Assembly: GCA_031555145.1 (NCBI GenBank)
Contig: JAVBUR010000086.1
Span: 1-9,069, forward strand
Source: JAJDIA01 sp031555145
Lineage (GTDB): Bacteria; Bacteroidota; Bacteroidia; Bacteroidales; Tannerellaceae
Reading direction: 5' to 3'
Length of the DNA: 9,069 nt
The notes under the pieces are model-generated. The model was not told the DNA's origin and made no database searches. It saw nothing but the letters and a program-made list of their open reading frames with translations. This document shows, one piece after another, positions 1 through 7,969 of the stretch. The position numbers and the translations under genes are program-made. Within the stretch, counting starts at the first letter, position 1, and each line of letters begins with the position of its first letter.

Positions 1-131
1 TGCCGGATATGATCTTTCAGGCTGATTTCCGCTTTGTCATTATGGATAACAACCTTATTCCCATCGGCATGCAGATGATCCGATATAAAAAAGGATATGG
101 CAGCCAATAGTATAGGAATGTAACTTCTCAT
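1..131 (-). CDS. Exported protein, N-terminal fragment (cut by window edge)
   Basis: An open frame starts with ATG at 131-129 and runs off the left edge with no stop, giving 43 codons. The first 22 or so residues look like a signal peptide: MRSYIPILLAAISFFIS, a basic start and a hydrophobic core, with likely cleavage near HLHA-DG. There is no lipobox cysteine, so a periplasmic or secreted protein is likely rather than a lipoprotein. The visible mature part begins DGNKVVIHNDKAEISLK and is too short to name a family. The ATG lies only 15 bases after the stop of the SGNH hydrolase gene, with a purine-rich AAGAAG immediately before it, so the two are almost certainly co-transcribed. In this position of a glycan utilization locus a glycoside hydrolase or other glycan-active enzyme is common, but that is inference from position only. 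Confidence 0.75.
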   Translation of the reverse strand, partial: MRSYIPILLAAISFFISDHLHADGNKVVIHNDKAEISLKDHIR

Positions 132-146
132 CTTCTTGTTCAATTA

Positions 147-1427
147 TTAATGGACTAATTCTCCTATTATCATGATCTTGGCCGGATACCAGTTCAGTGC
201 TTCATACCGGGTAGGATCATCCAGTTTTATATACCTTTTCAGCAAAATCTCTGCCTTGTCGATCGGTTGGCCTGTCACTTTTACCTGGACATGATGGATA
301 CCATCTTCCAGGGGAGCAAGCATAAAGTAGTGTTTCCGGTAATCGTTGCCCCATTTGTCGAATCTGTATTTTTCGATGCTTTTGCCGTCTATCGTTATCT
401 CAATGGCTCCTGTGCCCGGCCCAATACAATCATAAAAACCGATATGGGTTCCTTTGAAACGGAAAGCCAATGTAGCACCGGGATTCCCCTGGTATAGTTC
501 CGGCAACATATCCTTGAACCGGTCATATACCTCATCGCCTTCTTTCAGCTTTTCCCAATTCCCTTGCAGGTCGGCTTGCGAGATATCCGCAAACACCGCG
601 TTTTGCCAGTTACTTTCCATATAAGGCTTACCCAACGGATGGGATTGGATCCGGGAGTTGCTTTTCATCTTTTCCAGATACCGGGCGACTATATGGGCAT
701 ATAGCGGATGCCCGGATTCGGCTAATGGATGTGTCTTGTCTTTGGTGAAAACAATCGTGTTTGCATTTTCCGAGGGATCGGCCGACAGGACGAGTTTCTT
801 TTGTACATACAACCGGGCGATTTCAATCCCGACATGGATCGAAGGAATGCCATAGAAATCAGCTATTTCTTCCATGACTGAGACCGCGTGTTGTTGTTCT
901 CCCTTAATCAGGTCACTACAGAGTGATTCTGCCGTTGTATAGACAAAGCAAATATCCATTTCCGGATTCGCAGCCCAGGCTTTCCTTACCAATCCTTCCA
1001 TGGCATTCAACAGGGCGATTCTTTCCTGGCCGGAGTCGTTAACGGCAAACTCCACGAACAGTAAATCCGGCTGATGAATAAGCACATCCTGTTCCATACG
1101 GAATACGCCTAAGTCAGACCCGGTACCGCCAATGGCCGCATTCGTCTGATAAAAAGCCGTATAAGGATAATGCAACCGGAACCAGTCGAATGTCAAATCC
1201 CGCCATCCTTCCTTTGCCGCAGTAATGCTGCCTCCGATATAGGCTATACGTACCTGCCGTTGGGTGGCAATCTTGTGGAACACATTCGGCAATCCATTAC
1301 GTTGGTGGAACTCCTCCATGTTGAAAACAGGAGAGACGGCATTCTCCTGGGCATTCAATGATGAGAATCCAGGCATCAATAAGCTGAATATAAAGAGTAT
1401 CAGCCCATTATATTTTATTCTATCCAT
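147..1427 (-). CDS. Secreted SGNH/GDSL-family hydrolase (probable carbohydrate esterase)
   Basis: A 426-residue protein with an N-terminal signal peptide (about residues 1-26, hydrophobic core LILFIFSLLMPGF, likely cleaved after NAQ) and no lipobox. The four SGNH blocks are visible in order. Block I is YIGGSITAAKEGWR with nucleophile Ser67. Block II is AAIGGTGS with an oxyanion glycine at about 100-101. Block III is FAVND with Asn130. Block V is DKTH with Asp230 and His233. The catalytic domain covers about residues 55-255. The remaining 170 residues are rich in predicted beta strands (FRFKGTHIGFYD, IEITIDGK, HHVQVKVTG) and resemble an accessory beta-sandwich. The GGSIT form of block I is usual for Bacteroidales enzymes of this family, many of which deacylate plant or host glycans; the actual bond cut here is not known. 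It follows susD after 115 bases containing a stem-loop. The start has no clear Shine-Dalgarno sequence but gives the signal peptide. Confidence 0.88.
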   Translation of the reverse strand: MDRIKYNGLILFIFSLLMPGFSSLNAQENAVSPVFNMEEFHQRNGLPNVFHKIATQRQVRIAYIGGSITAAKEGWRDLTFDWFRLHYPYTAFYQTNAAIGGTGSDLGVFRMEQDVLIHQPDLLFVEFAVNDSGQERIALLNAMEGLVRKAWAANPEMDICFVYTTAESLCSDLIKGEQQHAVSVMEEIADFYGIPSIHVGIEIARLYVQKKLVLSADPSENANTIVFTKDKTHPLAESGHPLYAHIVARYLEKMKSNSRIQSHPLGKPYMESNWQNAVFADISQADLQGNWEKLKEGDEVYDRFKDMLPELYQGNPGATLAFRFKGTHIGFYDCIGPGTGAIEITIDGKSIEKYRFDKWGNDYRKHYFMLAPLEDGIHHVQVKVTGQPIDKAEILLKRYIKLDDPTRYEALNWYPAKIMIIGELVH

Positions 1428-1449
1428 ACTTTTTAGGTAGTTTGCAACC

Positions 1450-1499
1450 GATAGGATCCCGGTTCCCCACCGAAGCCGGTGAGGAACTAAGATGCTATC
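1450..1499 (-). other. Stem-loop in the susD / SGNH hydrolase intergenic gap
   Basis: In the 115-base gap after susD, bases 1462-1472 pair with 1477-1487 (11 positions, one C/A mismatch at 1467/1482) around a 4-base AAGC loop. An outer GATAG (1450-1454) can also pair with CTATC (1495-1499). No T-run follows in the minus direction, so this is not a classical intrinsic terminator. Such a structure could act as a partial terminator, or as an mRNA 3' stabiliser that keeps susCD transcripts more abundant than the enzyme genes, as is usual in these loci. The structure is seen; the role is inferred. Confidence 0.5.
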
Positions 1500-1542
1500 A
1501 GATCAGTTTGTAAGGGGAAGATAAGCAGGAACAGTCGTCCTG

Positions 1543-3246
1543 TTACTCTTCGGTATATTGATAATTAGGATTTAAGCTTTCTTCCTGAGGAGGTATCGGC
1601 CAGTACCAGTTGGTGTAGGGCGGTTTAATAACGGGGGTCAAAGGATCGTCACCTTGCGGAGCATCCATTTGTGTTCCGATAATAAAATCTACGTTCCAAC
1701 CTTCAGCCATCATCTCACGGAGATATTCGGCATAAATCGCTTCGTGCGATACATTGGCTGTAGTATACCGGTCCGGATGGGTGGGATTCGAGCGATTCCA
1801 TACCTTATTCAAATCATTGGCGGCACCTTGCGTATCGCCTGCTTTCCATTTGAGCCATCCGCGCAGCAGGTAAATATCGGCCAGCTTGACAAGCGGGAAT
1901 TTGGAAAGTCGACCATAGGGCGCTTCTCCCCTGAAGAATTTATCGACATATACATGCGGTGTCGTTAAATGGGCATGTCCGGGGAATGATTCATAGACCG
2001 TATATCCTCCACTACCCTTCGGAATATTATCGCCGGGTGTGCCTTTAGGCATCGGCAGCAATTGGTGATACACCTGTTGATACCTTAAGTCGGCTTCTGC
2101 CTCAGGAGTGATCGTGAAATCGCCGTTCATTGGGTCGACCATCCAACCCATCTGTTTCAATGCGGTATAGGCCACGGCATAGTTATTCCATGTACTGATA
2201 ACCGTACCTTGGTTGTTGGCTGCCACATTCGTGATTTCATCTCCATTGGAGTCGCGGAAGCGCAATCCCGAAACCATACCGGTATACAGGTATAAGTTAC
2301 GTTGGCCGGAAACGCCCAGAGGATCGCCCCCGTTGAATTCATAAATGGATTCTTTCGGGAAATCGCCAGCCTTATATTTGTTATAGGCTTCTTTGGGAGC
2401 CTCTTTCAGCGAATAAGCGCCGGTCGATTCGGCATAGCTGATCAGGTCGTCAAACTCGGCTCTCGCTTCGGCATGTTTGCCCATCAGGAAGTATACTTTA
2501 CCCAGGAAAGCAGTGGCCGCCCATTTATTGCCCCGGCCTGCTTCATACCCAGCCACGTTGTTCCAGGAGTTTAATTTAAAGGCATCCGGAAGCAGTTCTT
2601 TGGCCTTTTTAAAGTCGCTGATAATCTGCTGGTACACTTCTTCCCGGGTACCAATCTTTTCATTCAGTACATCGTCTTTCGAATAGGCAGCAGTTGCTTT
2701 GAGCGGAATAGTAAGGATACCGTTATTCCCGCTATGGTCGTAAGGTGCGGCAAAAGTCTTCACCAGAATAAAATACGCATATGCCCGGCAAAAATAAAAC
2801 TCACCCACCTGTCTGAGATAATTGTCTTTGTAATCCGATCCGGTGATATTCAGATTGAAGGGATTTCCGTTCCCCTTTTCATTGAGGTCAAGTGCCAGGT
2901 TGGCTAATGTCACGGCTCGGTATCCCTGTTCCCAGATATTGGGCAACTGCGACAATCTTTCTCCGAATTTCCGGTAATACAGTTCGTCCCCACTCAGGCT
3001 GGCGGCGCCTGTGACGGTTTTACGGGCTGTACCGGAAGCGGCAAAGTCGTGGAACATAGGATATCCTCTGCCAAATCCATTACTCCATTGGATGATCCAA
3101 TAGGCTGAATTTAAGCCCTGTTCGAACGTTGCCGTATTGGTCCATTGTGTTTCCTGTGGCCTCTTTATTTCAAAGAAGTCCTCACACGAAGTAAATGAAA
3201 CAAGCAATGCGATCAGTATAGATGTATGTAATAGTACTTTTTTCAT
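1543..3246 (-). CDS. susD-like: SusD/RagB-family outer-membrane glycan-binding lipoprotein
   Basis: A 567-residue protein that begins MKKVLLHTSILIALLVSFTSC, a lipoprotein signal with the acylated cysteine at 21. An acidic stretch follows (CEDFFEIKRP), as expected for surface-exposed Bacteroidetes lipoproteins. Helical repeat segments typical of the SusD TPR scaffold are visible at about 146-170 (EFYFCRAYAYFILVKTF), 204-220 (VYQQIISDFKKAKELLP) and 241-269 (KWAATAFLGKVYFLMGKHAEA). The C-terminus has the family's end pattern in PIPPQEESLNPNYQ. The motif that is usually ERxxELxxEGxRxxDLxR appears here in diverged form as EYLREMMAEGWNVDFI. SusD caps the SusC pore and captures the glycan at the cell surface. 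Its ATG is 12 bases after the susC stop, so it is co-transcribed and probably translated in step with susC. The bound glycan cannot be inferred. Confidence 0.95.
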   Translation of the reverse strand: MKKVLLHTSILIALLVSFTSCEDFFEIKRPQETQWTNTATFEQGLNSAYWIIQWSNGFGRGYPMFHDFAASGTARKTVTGAASLSGDELYYRKFGERLSQLPNIWEQGYRAVTLANLALDLNEKGNGNPFNLNITGSDYKDNYLRQVGEFYFCRAYAYFILVKTFAAPYDHSGNNGILTIPLKATAAYSKDDVLNEKIGTREEVYQQIISDFKKAKELLPDAFKLNSWNNVAGYEAGRGNKWAATAFLGKVYFLMGKHAEARAEFDDLISYAESTGAYSLKEAPKEAYNKYKAGDFPKESIYEFNGGDPLGVSGQRNLYLYTGMVSGLRFRDSNGDEITNVAANNQGTVISTWNNYAVAYTALKQMGWMVDPMNGDFTITPEAEADLRYQQVYHQLLPMPKGTPGDNIPKGSGGYTVYESFPGHAHLTTPHVYVDKFFRGEAPYGRLSKFPLVKLADIYLLRGWLKWKAGDTQGAANDLNKVWNRSNPTHPDRYTTANVSHEAIYAEYLREMMAEGWNVDFIIGTQMDAPQGDDPLTPVIKPPYTNWYWPIPPQEESLNPNYQYTEE

Positions 3247-3258
3247 GATTCAACGAGA

Positions 3259-6200
3259 TTATAGATTTAAAGAAACTCCAAAATTAATGGCACGGGCGAT
3301 AGGAAGATCGTTTACGGTCTCAGGATCCAGTCCGTCGAATCCGGTGAGGGTAAACAAATTCGTTCCTCCCACAAAGAGTCTTACATTGCTTAATTTGATT
3401 TGCTTAAGCACGGAGCCAGGAAGTGTATATCCCAATTGCAGGTTACGTAAGCGGATGAAATCCCCTCTCTGCAAATAGCGGGTCGTCAGTTCTGTACGTG
3501 TAAACTGGGTGCGCGTCTTGGAAGGATTGCCCTCATTATCGAAGTAATAGCTTTCTCCCGACATAACCTGCGGATATTTAGCGATGTCGCCCGGTTTTTC
3601 CCACGAATTGCCAACCAAGTCTTTGATACTGTTGTTTTCACTGCTCATCTGGTCGCAATCGGCGTATATACCATTCATAATCCAATGTCCGCCGGCAAAG
3701 CTAAGGAGTATATTCAGGTCGAAACCTTTGTAATAGAGTGTATTGGAAAGACCTCCATAGAACTTGGGCAATGGCGTTTTGCCATGCTGTATCATTTTAT
3801 TATTGAGGACATTGTTGTTGGTCATCGGTATGATGTCACCGGTAGCTACCGTTTCATAGTCCGTATCCCAAACGTCGGCATTACGCTTATCGATCATATA
3901 CACACCCTTTTGCGGATCTACGCCAAGGTTGTTGGCCAGATACCAGGTGTTCAGGGCTTCGCCTTCTTTTCGGATAGAGGTATCGTATTCACGGCCTTTT
4001 CCCTGTTCGGCTTCATTCAGCTTAAGCACTTTATTCTTATTGGTGCTGATATTGAAATCAGTCTTCCATCTAAAATTTTTCGTCTCGATATTCACGGATG
4101 AGATATTAAACTCAACGCCCCAGTTCTTCAAGTCCCCTACGTTCTCATAGATCTCGTTGGTGAAATATCCAACGGAGGGCTGAACGCTACCGCGTAAGAT
4201 CAAGTCTGACGTTTTCTGCGAATAATAAGCCAATGAACCGTTGAGGCGGTTGTCTAAAAGCCCGAAGTCGAAGCCTAAATCCATATTCGCTGTGGTTTCC
4301 CATTTTAAACTGGTACTACCTAATGGCCCTACCGTAGTGGAACCATTCAGTGCATAACTTACGCCGTACACATTATTGGTACTTAATCCCCACGACATAT
4401 AAGTCATCGAGTTGTTTACGTTGGTATTCCCCGTTGTACCGTAACTACCTCTCAACTTCAGCATATTCAACCAGGTGGCATCTTCCAGAAAACCTTCGTC
4501 CGTAAGGATCCATCCGGCGCCAACCGCATAAAAGTTAGCCCATCGGTTGTCTTTGCTGAAAGCGGAATGTCCGTCGCGGCGAGCACTCACATTTAATAGA
4601 TACTTATCCAGTAACTTATAGTTTGCACGGGCAAAGAATCCCATCAAATATTGGTCACCTCCCTGATAGCCTCCCATTTGAAGCATCGTCAGCGGATTGA
4701 TCAGCTCCGGATAATTGGTTTGCAAATCCTGTCCTTCCGCATACCGGGTGTAATTCCAGTTTCGGAAAGCCTCCCAACCGGCGGTCAGGTCGATATTATG
4801 GGCGCCAAACGTTTTATTGTAATTCGCATAGACGTCATAGTTCGTATTTGCCTTTGTCACCGATTGCTCATACGCAGAGGATATATAAGGAATGATGGCT
4901 ACCAGCAGCGCCGAACGCCAGTTGGAGGTATTAGTGACCATCAGGTCGACGCCGACTTCACCTCGTATCTTCAAACCATCCAAAGGGGTATCCCATTGGG
5001 TATAGAAATGGTTAATATTCCGATATGAATCCACATCATTGCGTATCAGGTCACGGTCGACCGAAGCCTGCAAGTTGTAACCGCTGTTAACGGCCCAATA
5101 ACCTGTTTGCGAGTTTTCATCATGTATTTTATACCATGGCAGGGTGCGTCTCCAGTTGATCCATCCGGCGCCACCTTTACCATCACGCGATTGTACGCCG
5201 TTGGTTTTTACATAAATAAAACTGGAGTTGATGCCCATCTCTAAGGCATTGATGGGCTTGAAGTTGAAATTGAGCCGGCTGGTGATACGGTCGAAGTTGT
5301 TATTCCGGATCAAACCGTCTTCATTCCGGTAGTTAAAAGAAAACATGACGCCGCCGGTTTCAAACCCTTTGTTGGCCGTCAGTCCCACCTGATGATAGAA
5401 TGCAGACTGTGTTAATGCCCCCAGTTGGTCTGTATTGGTATTGATCGCTTCTTCTTTGGTCATGGGCGGACGCTCACCATAAAACTGGATAGCCATACAT
5501 AAATCCGGATTCGTAAGTGATTCGCCGGCATTGGTATGTGCCAGATCTTTCATGGCCCACCAGGTTTTCGAATCCATAAAGACGTCATTCTGGGAGAAGG
5601 GCAACTTAGAGACTCCCCCGTCATAACTCAGTTGCAAGCCCGTCAGTTTTCCTTTGTTCGATTTGGTCGTTACCAGAATTACACCACCGGAGGCACGACT
5701 ACCATAAATAGCAGTCGCGGCGGCATCTTTCAATACTTCGATCGATTCAATATCATTCGGATTGAGCATGGAAATGGCAGAGACCGCTTTTGTGCCGCCG
5801 GCTGTTCTGTCGGAAGCGCCCGTGTGGATCGGCATTCCATCCACGATCCAAAGCGGTTCCGTACTTAAGTTGATAGAATTTAAACCGCGGATCTTAATCT
5901 CCGGTGCACTTCCCGGATGTCCGCTTTGGCTGGTGACCATCAAACCGCTCGACAGGCCTTGCAAACCATCTGCAATATTGGTAACCGGTAGTTTTGCCAG
6001 TTCTTCACTCTTGATCTTGGTGATAGAACCTACCACATCGCGCCGTTTACTTGTACCGAAGCCTACGACGACTACTTCGCTCAGATTTTGCGTGTCTTCC
6101 ACCATGATTATACGGATGTTGCTTTGGTTTCCGATAGAAACTTCCTGCGCGATATAACCAATATACGAGACTTGCAACAATGCGTTTTTCCCGATTGAAA

Positions 6201-6723
6201 GGCTGAATTTTCCATCTAAGTCCGTAACGACCCCATTGATCGTCCCTTTTTCTACCACATTGGCGGCAATAATCGGTTCGCCACGTTCATCGGTGACTGT
6301 GCCGGTGATTGTCCGTTTCTCTTGTAGAGGAGTACCTATCGGAAAGAGATCTTTCGGAGCAATAACGATATGATTTCCATTGATCCGGACGTCCAGGTCC
6401 TGATCTTTTAAAACGTTTACTAATACATTTTTTACAGTTTCTTTCTCAGCGTTGATCGAAACTTTTTGAGAGATATCTACATTCTTCAAATCGAACCAAA
6501 AGGAGTAGGATGTTTGTGCACGGATCATGTCGAATACTTCGTTTACAGTCGCGTTCTCAACATGTAAAGAGACTTTTGCTTCTTGTGAGTAGGATTTTGC
6601 TGAAATAGAAAATATCCCGATGAGTAGCATTAGAATAGATATTTTCATAATACGAATACGTTTATTGTGGTATAAAAAAGGATATAATAGGGGTATACCT
6701 GATATATTTTTGTACATTTGCAT
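3259..6723 (-). CDS. susC-like: SusC/RagA-family TonB-dependent transporter with STN signalling domain
   Basis: An outer-membrane importer of 1154 residues. Order of parts: N-terminal extension (1-25), signal peptide from Met26 (MKISILMLLIGIFSISAKSYSQ), STN domain (about 50-123, ending DVRINGNHIVIAPK), carboxypeptidase-D-like beta-sandwich (about 137-209, RTITGTVTDERGEPIIAANV), TonB box region (LSEVVVVGFGT, about 214-224), plug (about 225-350, with IRGLNSIN, PLWIVDGMPI and GSRASGGVILVTTK), then the 22-strand barrel ending RAINFGVSLNL. The STN domain is the part that contacts FecR-type anti-sigma factors, matching the sigma/FecR genes just upstream. The start is uncertain: 6723 gives a 25-residue lead with KRIRIMK before the signal core, a pattern common in this subfamily, while ATG at 6648 begins exactly at the signal peptide. 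Neither start has a Shine-Dalgarno sequence. A predicted antisense RNA covers the leader upstream of 6723. Confidence 0.95.
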   Translation of the reverse strand: MQMYKNISGIPLLYPFLYHNKRIRIMKISILMLLIGIFSISAKSYSQEAKVSLHVENATVNEVFDMIRAQTSYSFWFDLKNVDISQKVSINAEKETVKNVLVNVLKDQDLDVRINGNHIVIAPKDLFPIGTPLQEKRTITGTVTDERGEPIIAANVVEKGTINGVVTDLDGKFSLSIGKNALLQVSYIGYIAQEVSIGNQSNIRIIMVEDTQNLSEVVVVGFGTSKRRDVVGSITKIKSEELAKLPVTNIADGLQGLSSGLMVTSQSGHPGSAPEIKIRGLNSINLSTEPLWIVDGMPIHTGASDRTAGGTKAVSAISMLNPNDIESIEVLKDAAATAIYGSRASGGVILVTTKSNKGKLTGLQLSYDGGVSKLPFSQNDVFMDSKTWWAMKDLAHTNAGESLTNPDLCMAIQFYGERPPMTKEEAINTNTDQLGALTQSAFYHQVGLTANKGFETGGVMFSFNYRNEDGLIRNNNFDRITSRLNFNFKPINALEMGINSSFIYVKTNGVQSRDGKGGAGWINWRRTLPWYKIHDENSQTGYWAVNSGYNLQASVDRDLIRNDVDSYRNINHFYTQWDTPLDGLKIRGEVGVDLMVTNTSNWRSALLVAIIPYISSAYEQSVTKANTNYDVYANYNKTFGAHNIDLTAGWEAFRNWNYTRYAEGQDLQTNYPELINPLTMLQMGGYQGGDQYLMGFFARANYKLLDKYLLNVSARRDGHSAFSKDNRWANFYAVGAGWILTDEGFLEDATWLNMLKLRGSYGTTGNTNVNNSMTYMSWGLSTNNVYGVSYALNGSTTVGPLGSTSLKWETTANMDLGFDFGLLDNRLNGSLAYYSQKTSDLILRGSVQPSVGYFTNEIYENVGDLKNWGVEFNISSVNIETKNFRWKTDFNISTNKNKVLKLNEAEQGKGREYDTSIRKEGEALNTWYLANNLGVDPQKGVYMIDKRNADVWDTDYETVATGDIIPMTNNNVLNNKMIQHGKTPLPKFYGGLSNTLYYKGFDLNILLSFAGGHWIMNGIYADCDQMSSENNSIKDLVGNSWEKPGDIAKYPQVMSGESYYFDNEGNPSKTRTQFTRTELTTRYLQRGDFIRLRNLQLGYTLPGSVLKQIKLSNVRLFVGGTNLFTLTGFDGLDPETVNDLPIARAINFGVSLNL
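6713..6720 (+). promoter_or_regulatory. Plus-strand -7 box (TACATTTG) for predicted antisense RNA
   Basis: TACATTTG is an exact match to the Bacteroidetes housekeeping -7 consensus TAnnTTTG, on the strand opposite susC and overlapping its first codons. Transcription would begin at about 6724-6728. The expected -33 TTTG about 19 bases upstream (near 6690) is not present; the bases there are GGGT. The promoter is therefore only half supported by motif. The intrinsic terminator about 85 bases downstream on the same strand adds weight. Confidence 0.5.
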
Positions 6724-6724
6724 A

Positions 6725-6811
6725 AGTTATTTAGTTAATAATCAGAATAGCTGGATTGTTTGCTTGTAACGGGGCCGGGCGATGTTGGTAGCATTTCCCG
6801 GTCGTTTTTTT
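6725..6811 (+). ncRNA. Predicted cis-antisense small RNA over the susC leader (DonS-like layout)
   Basis: A transcript of about 85-90 bases is predicted on the plus strand, starting just after the -7 box at 6713-6720 and ending in the T-run at 6805-6811. It would be fully complementary to the susC 5' leader from directly upstream of the 6723 start codon back toward fecR. The established parallel is the DonS family of Bacteroides fragilis: short cis-encoded antisense RNAs between the anti-sigma gene and susC of glycan loci, which repress the locus. Gene order and strand here match that arrangement. The exact 5' end is an estimate, and expression is not shown by sequence. No open reading frame of note lies within it. 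Confidence 0.55.
6773..6811 (+). terminator. Intrinsic terminator reading plus strand (between fecR and susC)
   Basis: Bases 6773-6779 pair with 6797-6803 (GGCCGGG with CCCGGTC, one G-T). After one mismatch the stem continues through 6781-6785 with 6791-6795. One G then precedes seven T residues (6805-6811). This is a strong rho-independent terminator on the plus strand, although every neighbouring gene lies on the minus strand. Read on the minus strand, the hairpin is followed by CCCGTTAC with no T-run, so it does not serve as a terminator for fecR. Confidence 0.72.
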
Positions 6812-6876
6812 GGAGTTATTTGGAATGTATCATAGGCATTAAATTATAGGTTTAACATGTAAATGTGTGGGTGCGT

Positions 6877-7899
6877 CTAAAACACGTCAATAGAGTCTTC
6901 TGTTATTTTATAGCGGAATTGCCCATCGGTCGCCATTACGTTGAAGATCCGTTCGATGGACTCACTCTTCCTGAAATCACCTTTAAATTGTCTCTTTTTC
7001 AATGACTCTTTCCCGATATGTATGGCCACGTTAAAACGCTGTTCCAACATGAAGGCGATTTCTTCAAAACTTTCCCCATTAAAGAGAATATCTCCATTGG
7101 TCCACCCATGGGCCTGCGACGAGAGAGTTTTTACTATTTCCATTTGCCGCTGATCTTTACTGTAAACAGCCATTTCCATCGGTTCCAACAGATAGGTGTG
7201 TTCGTCTGTAGTACTCCGCAACGAAACGGATCCTTCCAGCAAGGTGACTTTAATACGATCGAGTTGTTCATAGGCTTTGACATTAAAACGGGTTCCCAGC
7301 ACCTCTACTTTTACTTCTCCTGAGCGGACAATGAAAGGGATGGATTTGTTTTTTGTTACATCAAAATAGGCTTCGCCCGACAAGGAAAGGTTTCGATCCC
7401 GCTGCCCGAATGTATTGCTATAGCGCAAAGAACTTCCGGCGTTCAACCATACCTGCGTTCCATCAGGTAGTTCAACCTGCGATTGAGACCCTTTGGGGGC
7501 AACAATGGATGTAAAAACAGGTGGTTGCCCGGCTAGGTTGTTTTTCAAATTCATATACTGATTGCTTACATATAAAAGAAGGACAAAGGGAAGTAACAAG
7601 GCCGCGATTCCGGCAACACGAATAAACAGATTCTTTCTTTTTAGTTGTTTGCTCCGTTTAACGGCATCTACTCTTTCCTTAAACAAAAGGAACGCTTTTT
7701 CTTTTTGGAAAGGAGTGCTGGGATTCCCTATGCCGGAAGAAACCCATATTTCCCGAAGTTGTGTATAGCAATGCTTATTTTCGTCAGACTCGTCGATCCA
7801 CTTAAATAATAGAACCTTTTCTTCAGCTGTTATCTTCCCAGCCAAAAAGTCTATAAGTAGGTTAATCCAGTATTCATCCGAAGTGTTTTTCTTTTCCAT
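6877..7899 (-). CDS. fecR-like: FecR-family anti-sigma factor (inner-membrane, DUF4974-type C-terminus)
   Basis: A protein of 340 residues from ATG at 7899. A cytoplasmic N-terminal part (1-88) should bind the sigma factor. It has helices such as YWINLLIDFLAGKITAEE and a KWIDES segment, the usual pattern here. One transmembrane helix follows at about 91-112 (LFIRVAGIAALLLPFVLLLY). The periplasmic FecR domain shows APKGSQSQVELPDGTQVWLN (134-153), GEAYFDV (175-181) and VKVEVLGTRFNVKAY (196-210). The DUF4974-like C-terminus spans about 271-340 (ILFNGESFEEIAFMLEQRFN) and is the part expected to meet the SusC STN domain. The start at 7899 is chosen over an in-frame ATG at 8022 because it has AGGA 9 bases upstream, gives normal family length, and avoids overlapping the sigma gene with an atypical hydrophobic lead. 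It lies 70 bases after the sigma gene. Confidence 0.93.
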   Translation of the reverse strand: MEKKNTSDEYWINLLIDFLAGKITAEEKVLLFKWIDESDENKHCYTQLREIWVSSGIGNPSTPFQKEKAFLLFKERVDAVKRSKQLKRKNLFIRVAGIAALLLPFVLLLYVSNQYMNLKNNLAGQPPVFTSIVAPKGSQSQVELPDGTQVWLNAGSSLRYSNTFGQRDRNLSLSGEAYFDVTKNKSIPFIVRSGEVKVEVLGTRFNVKAYEQLDRIKVTLLEGSVSLRSTTDEHTYLLEPMEMAVYSKDQRQMEIVKTLSSQAHGWTNGDILFNGESFEEIAFMLEQRFNVAIHIGKESLKKRQFKGDFRKSESIERIFNVMATDGQFRYKITEDSIDVF

Positions 7900-7969
7900 G
7901 TGTTTTTCCTGCTTTCTACTTATATAGACAGATGAAAAAGAAAAGGGGGTAAAGAGAAAGCGTATTTTT

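Larger units (their letters stand above)
6724..6876 (-). promoter_or_regulatory. susC leader / promoter region between fecR and susC
   Basis: This 153-base gap should contain the promoter used by the locus-specific ECF sigma factor to transcribe susC onward. I found no TAnnTTTG box on the minus strand, consistent with a promoter that does not use the housekeeping sigma factor. ECF promoters of this group have no general consensus I can apply, so no site is marked. The gap also contains the predicted antisense RNA on the other strand. No Shine-Dalgarno sequence precedes the susC start; the sequence there is AT-rich. Confidence 0.4.

Noticed and set aside
3685..6157. Plus-strand open frames inside susC (for example 3685-4101 and 5762-6157)
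   Set aside because: They are fully covered by a confidently identified minus-strand gene and show no family features; they are shadows of its codon pattern.
6773..6811. This hairpin as the terminator of the sigma-fecR transcript
   Set aside because: The T-run is on the plus-strand side; in the minus direction the stem is followed by CCCGTTAC.
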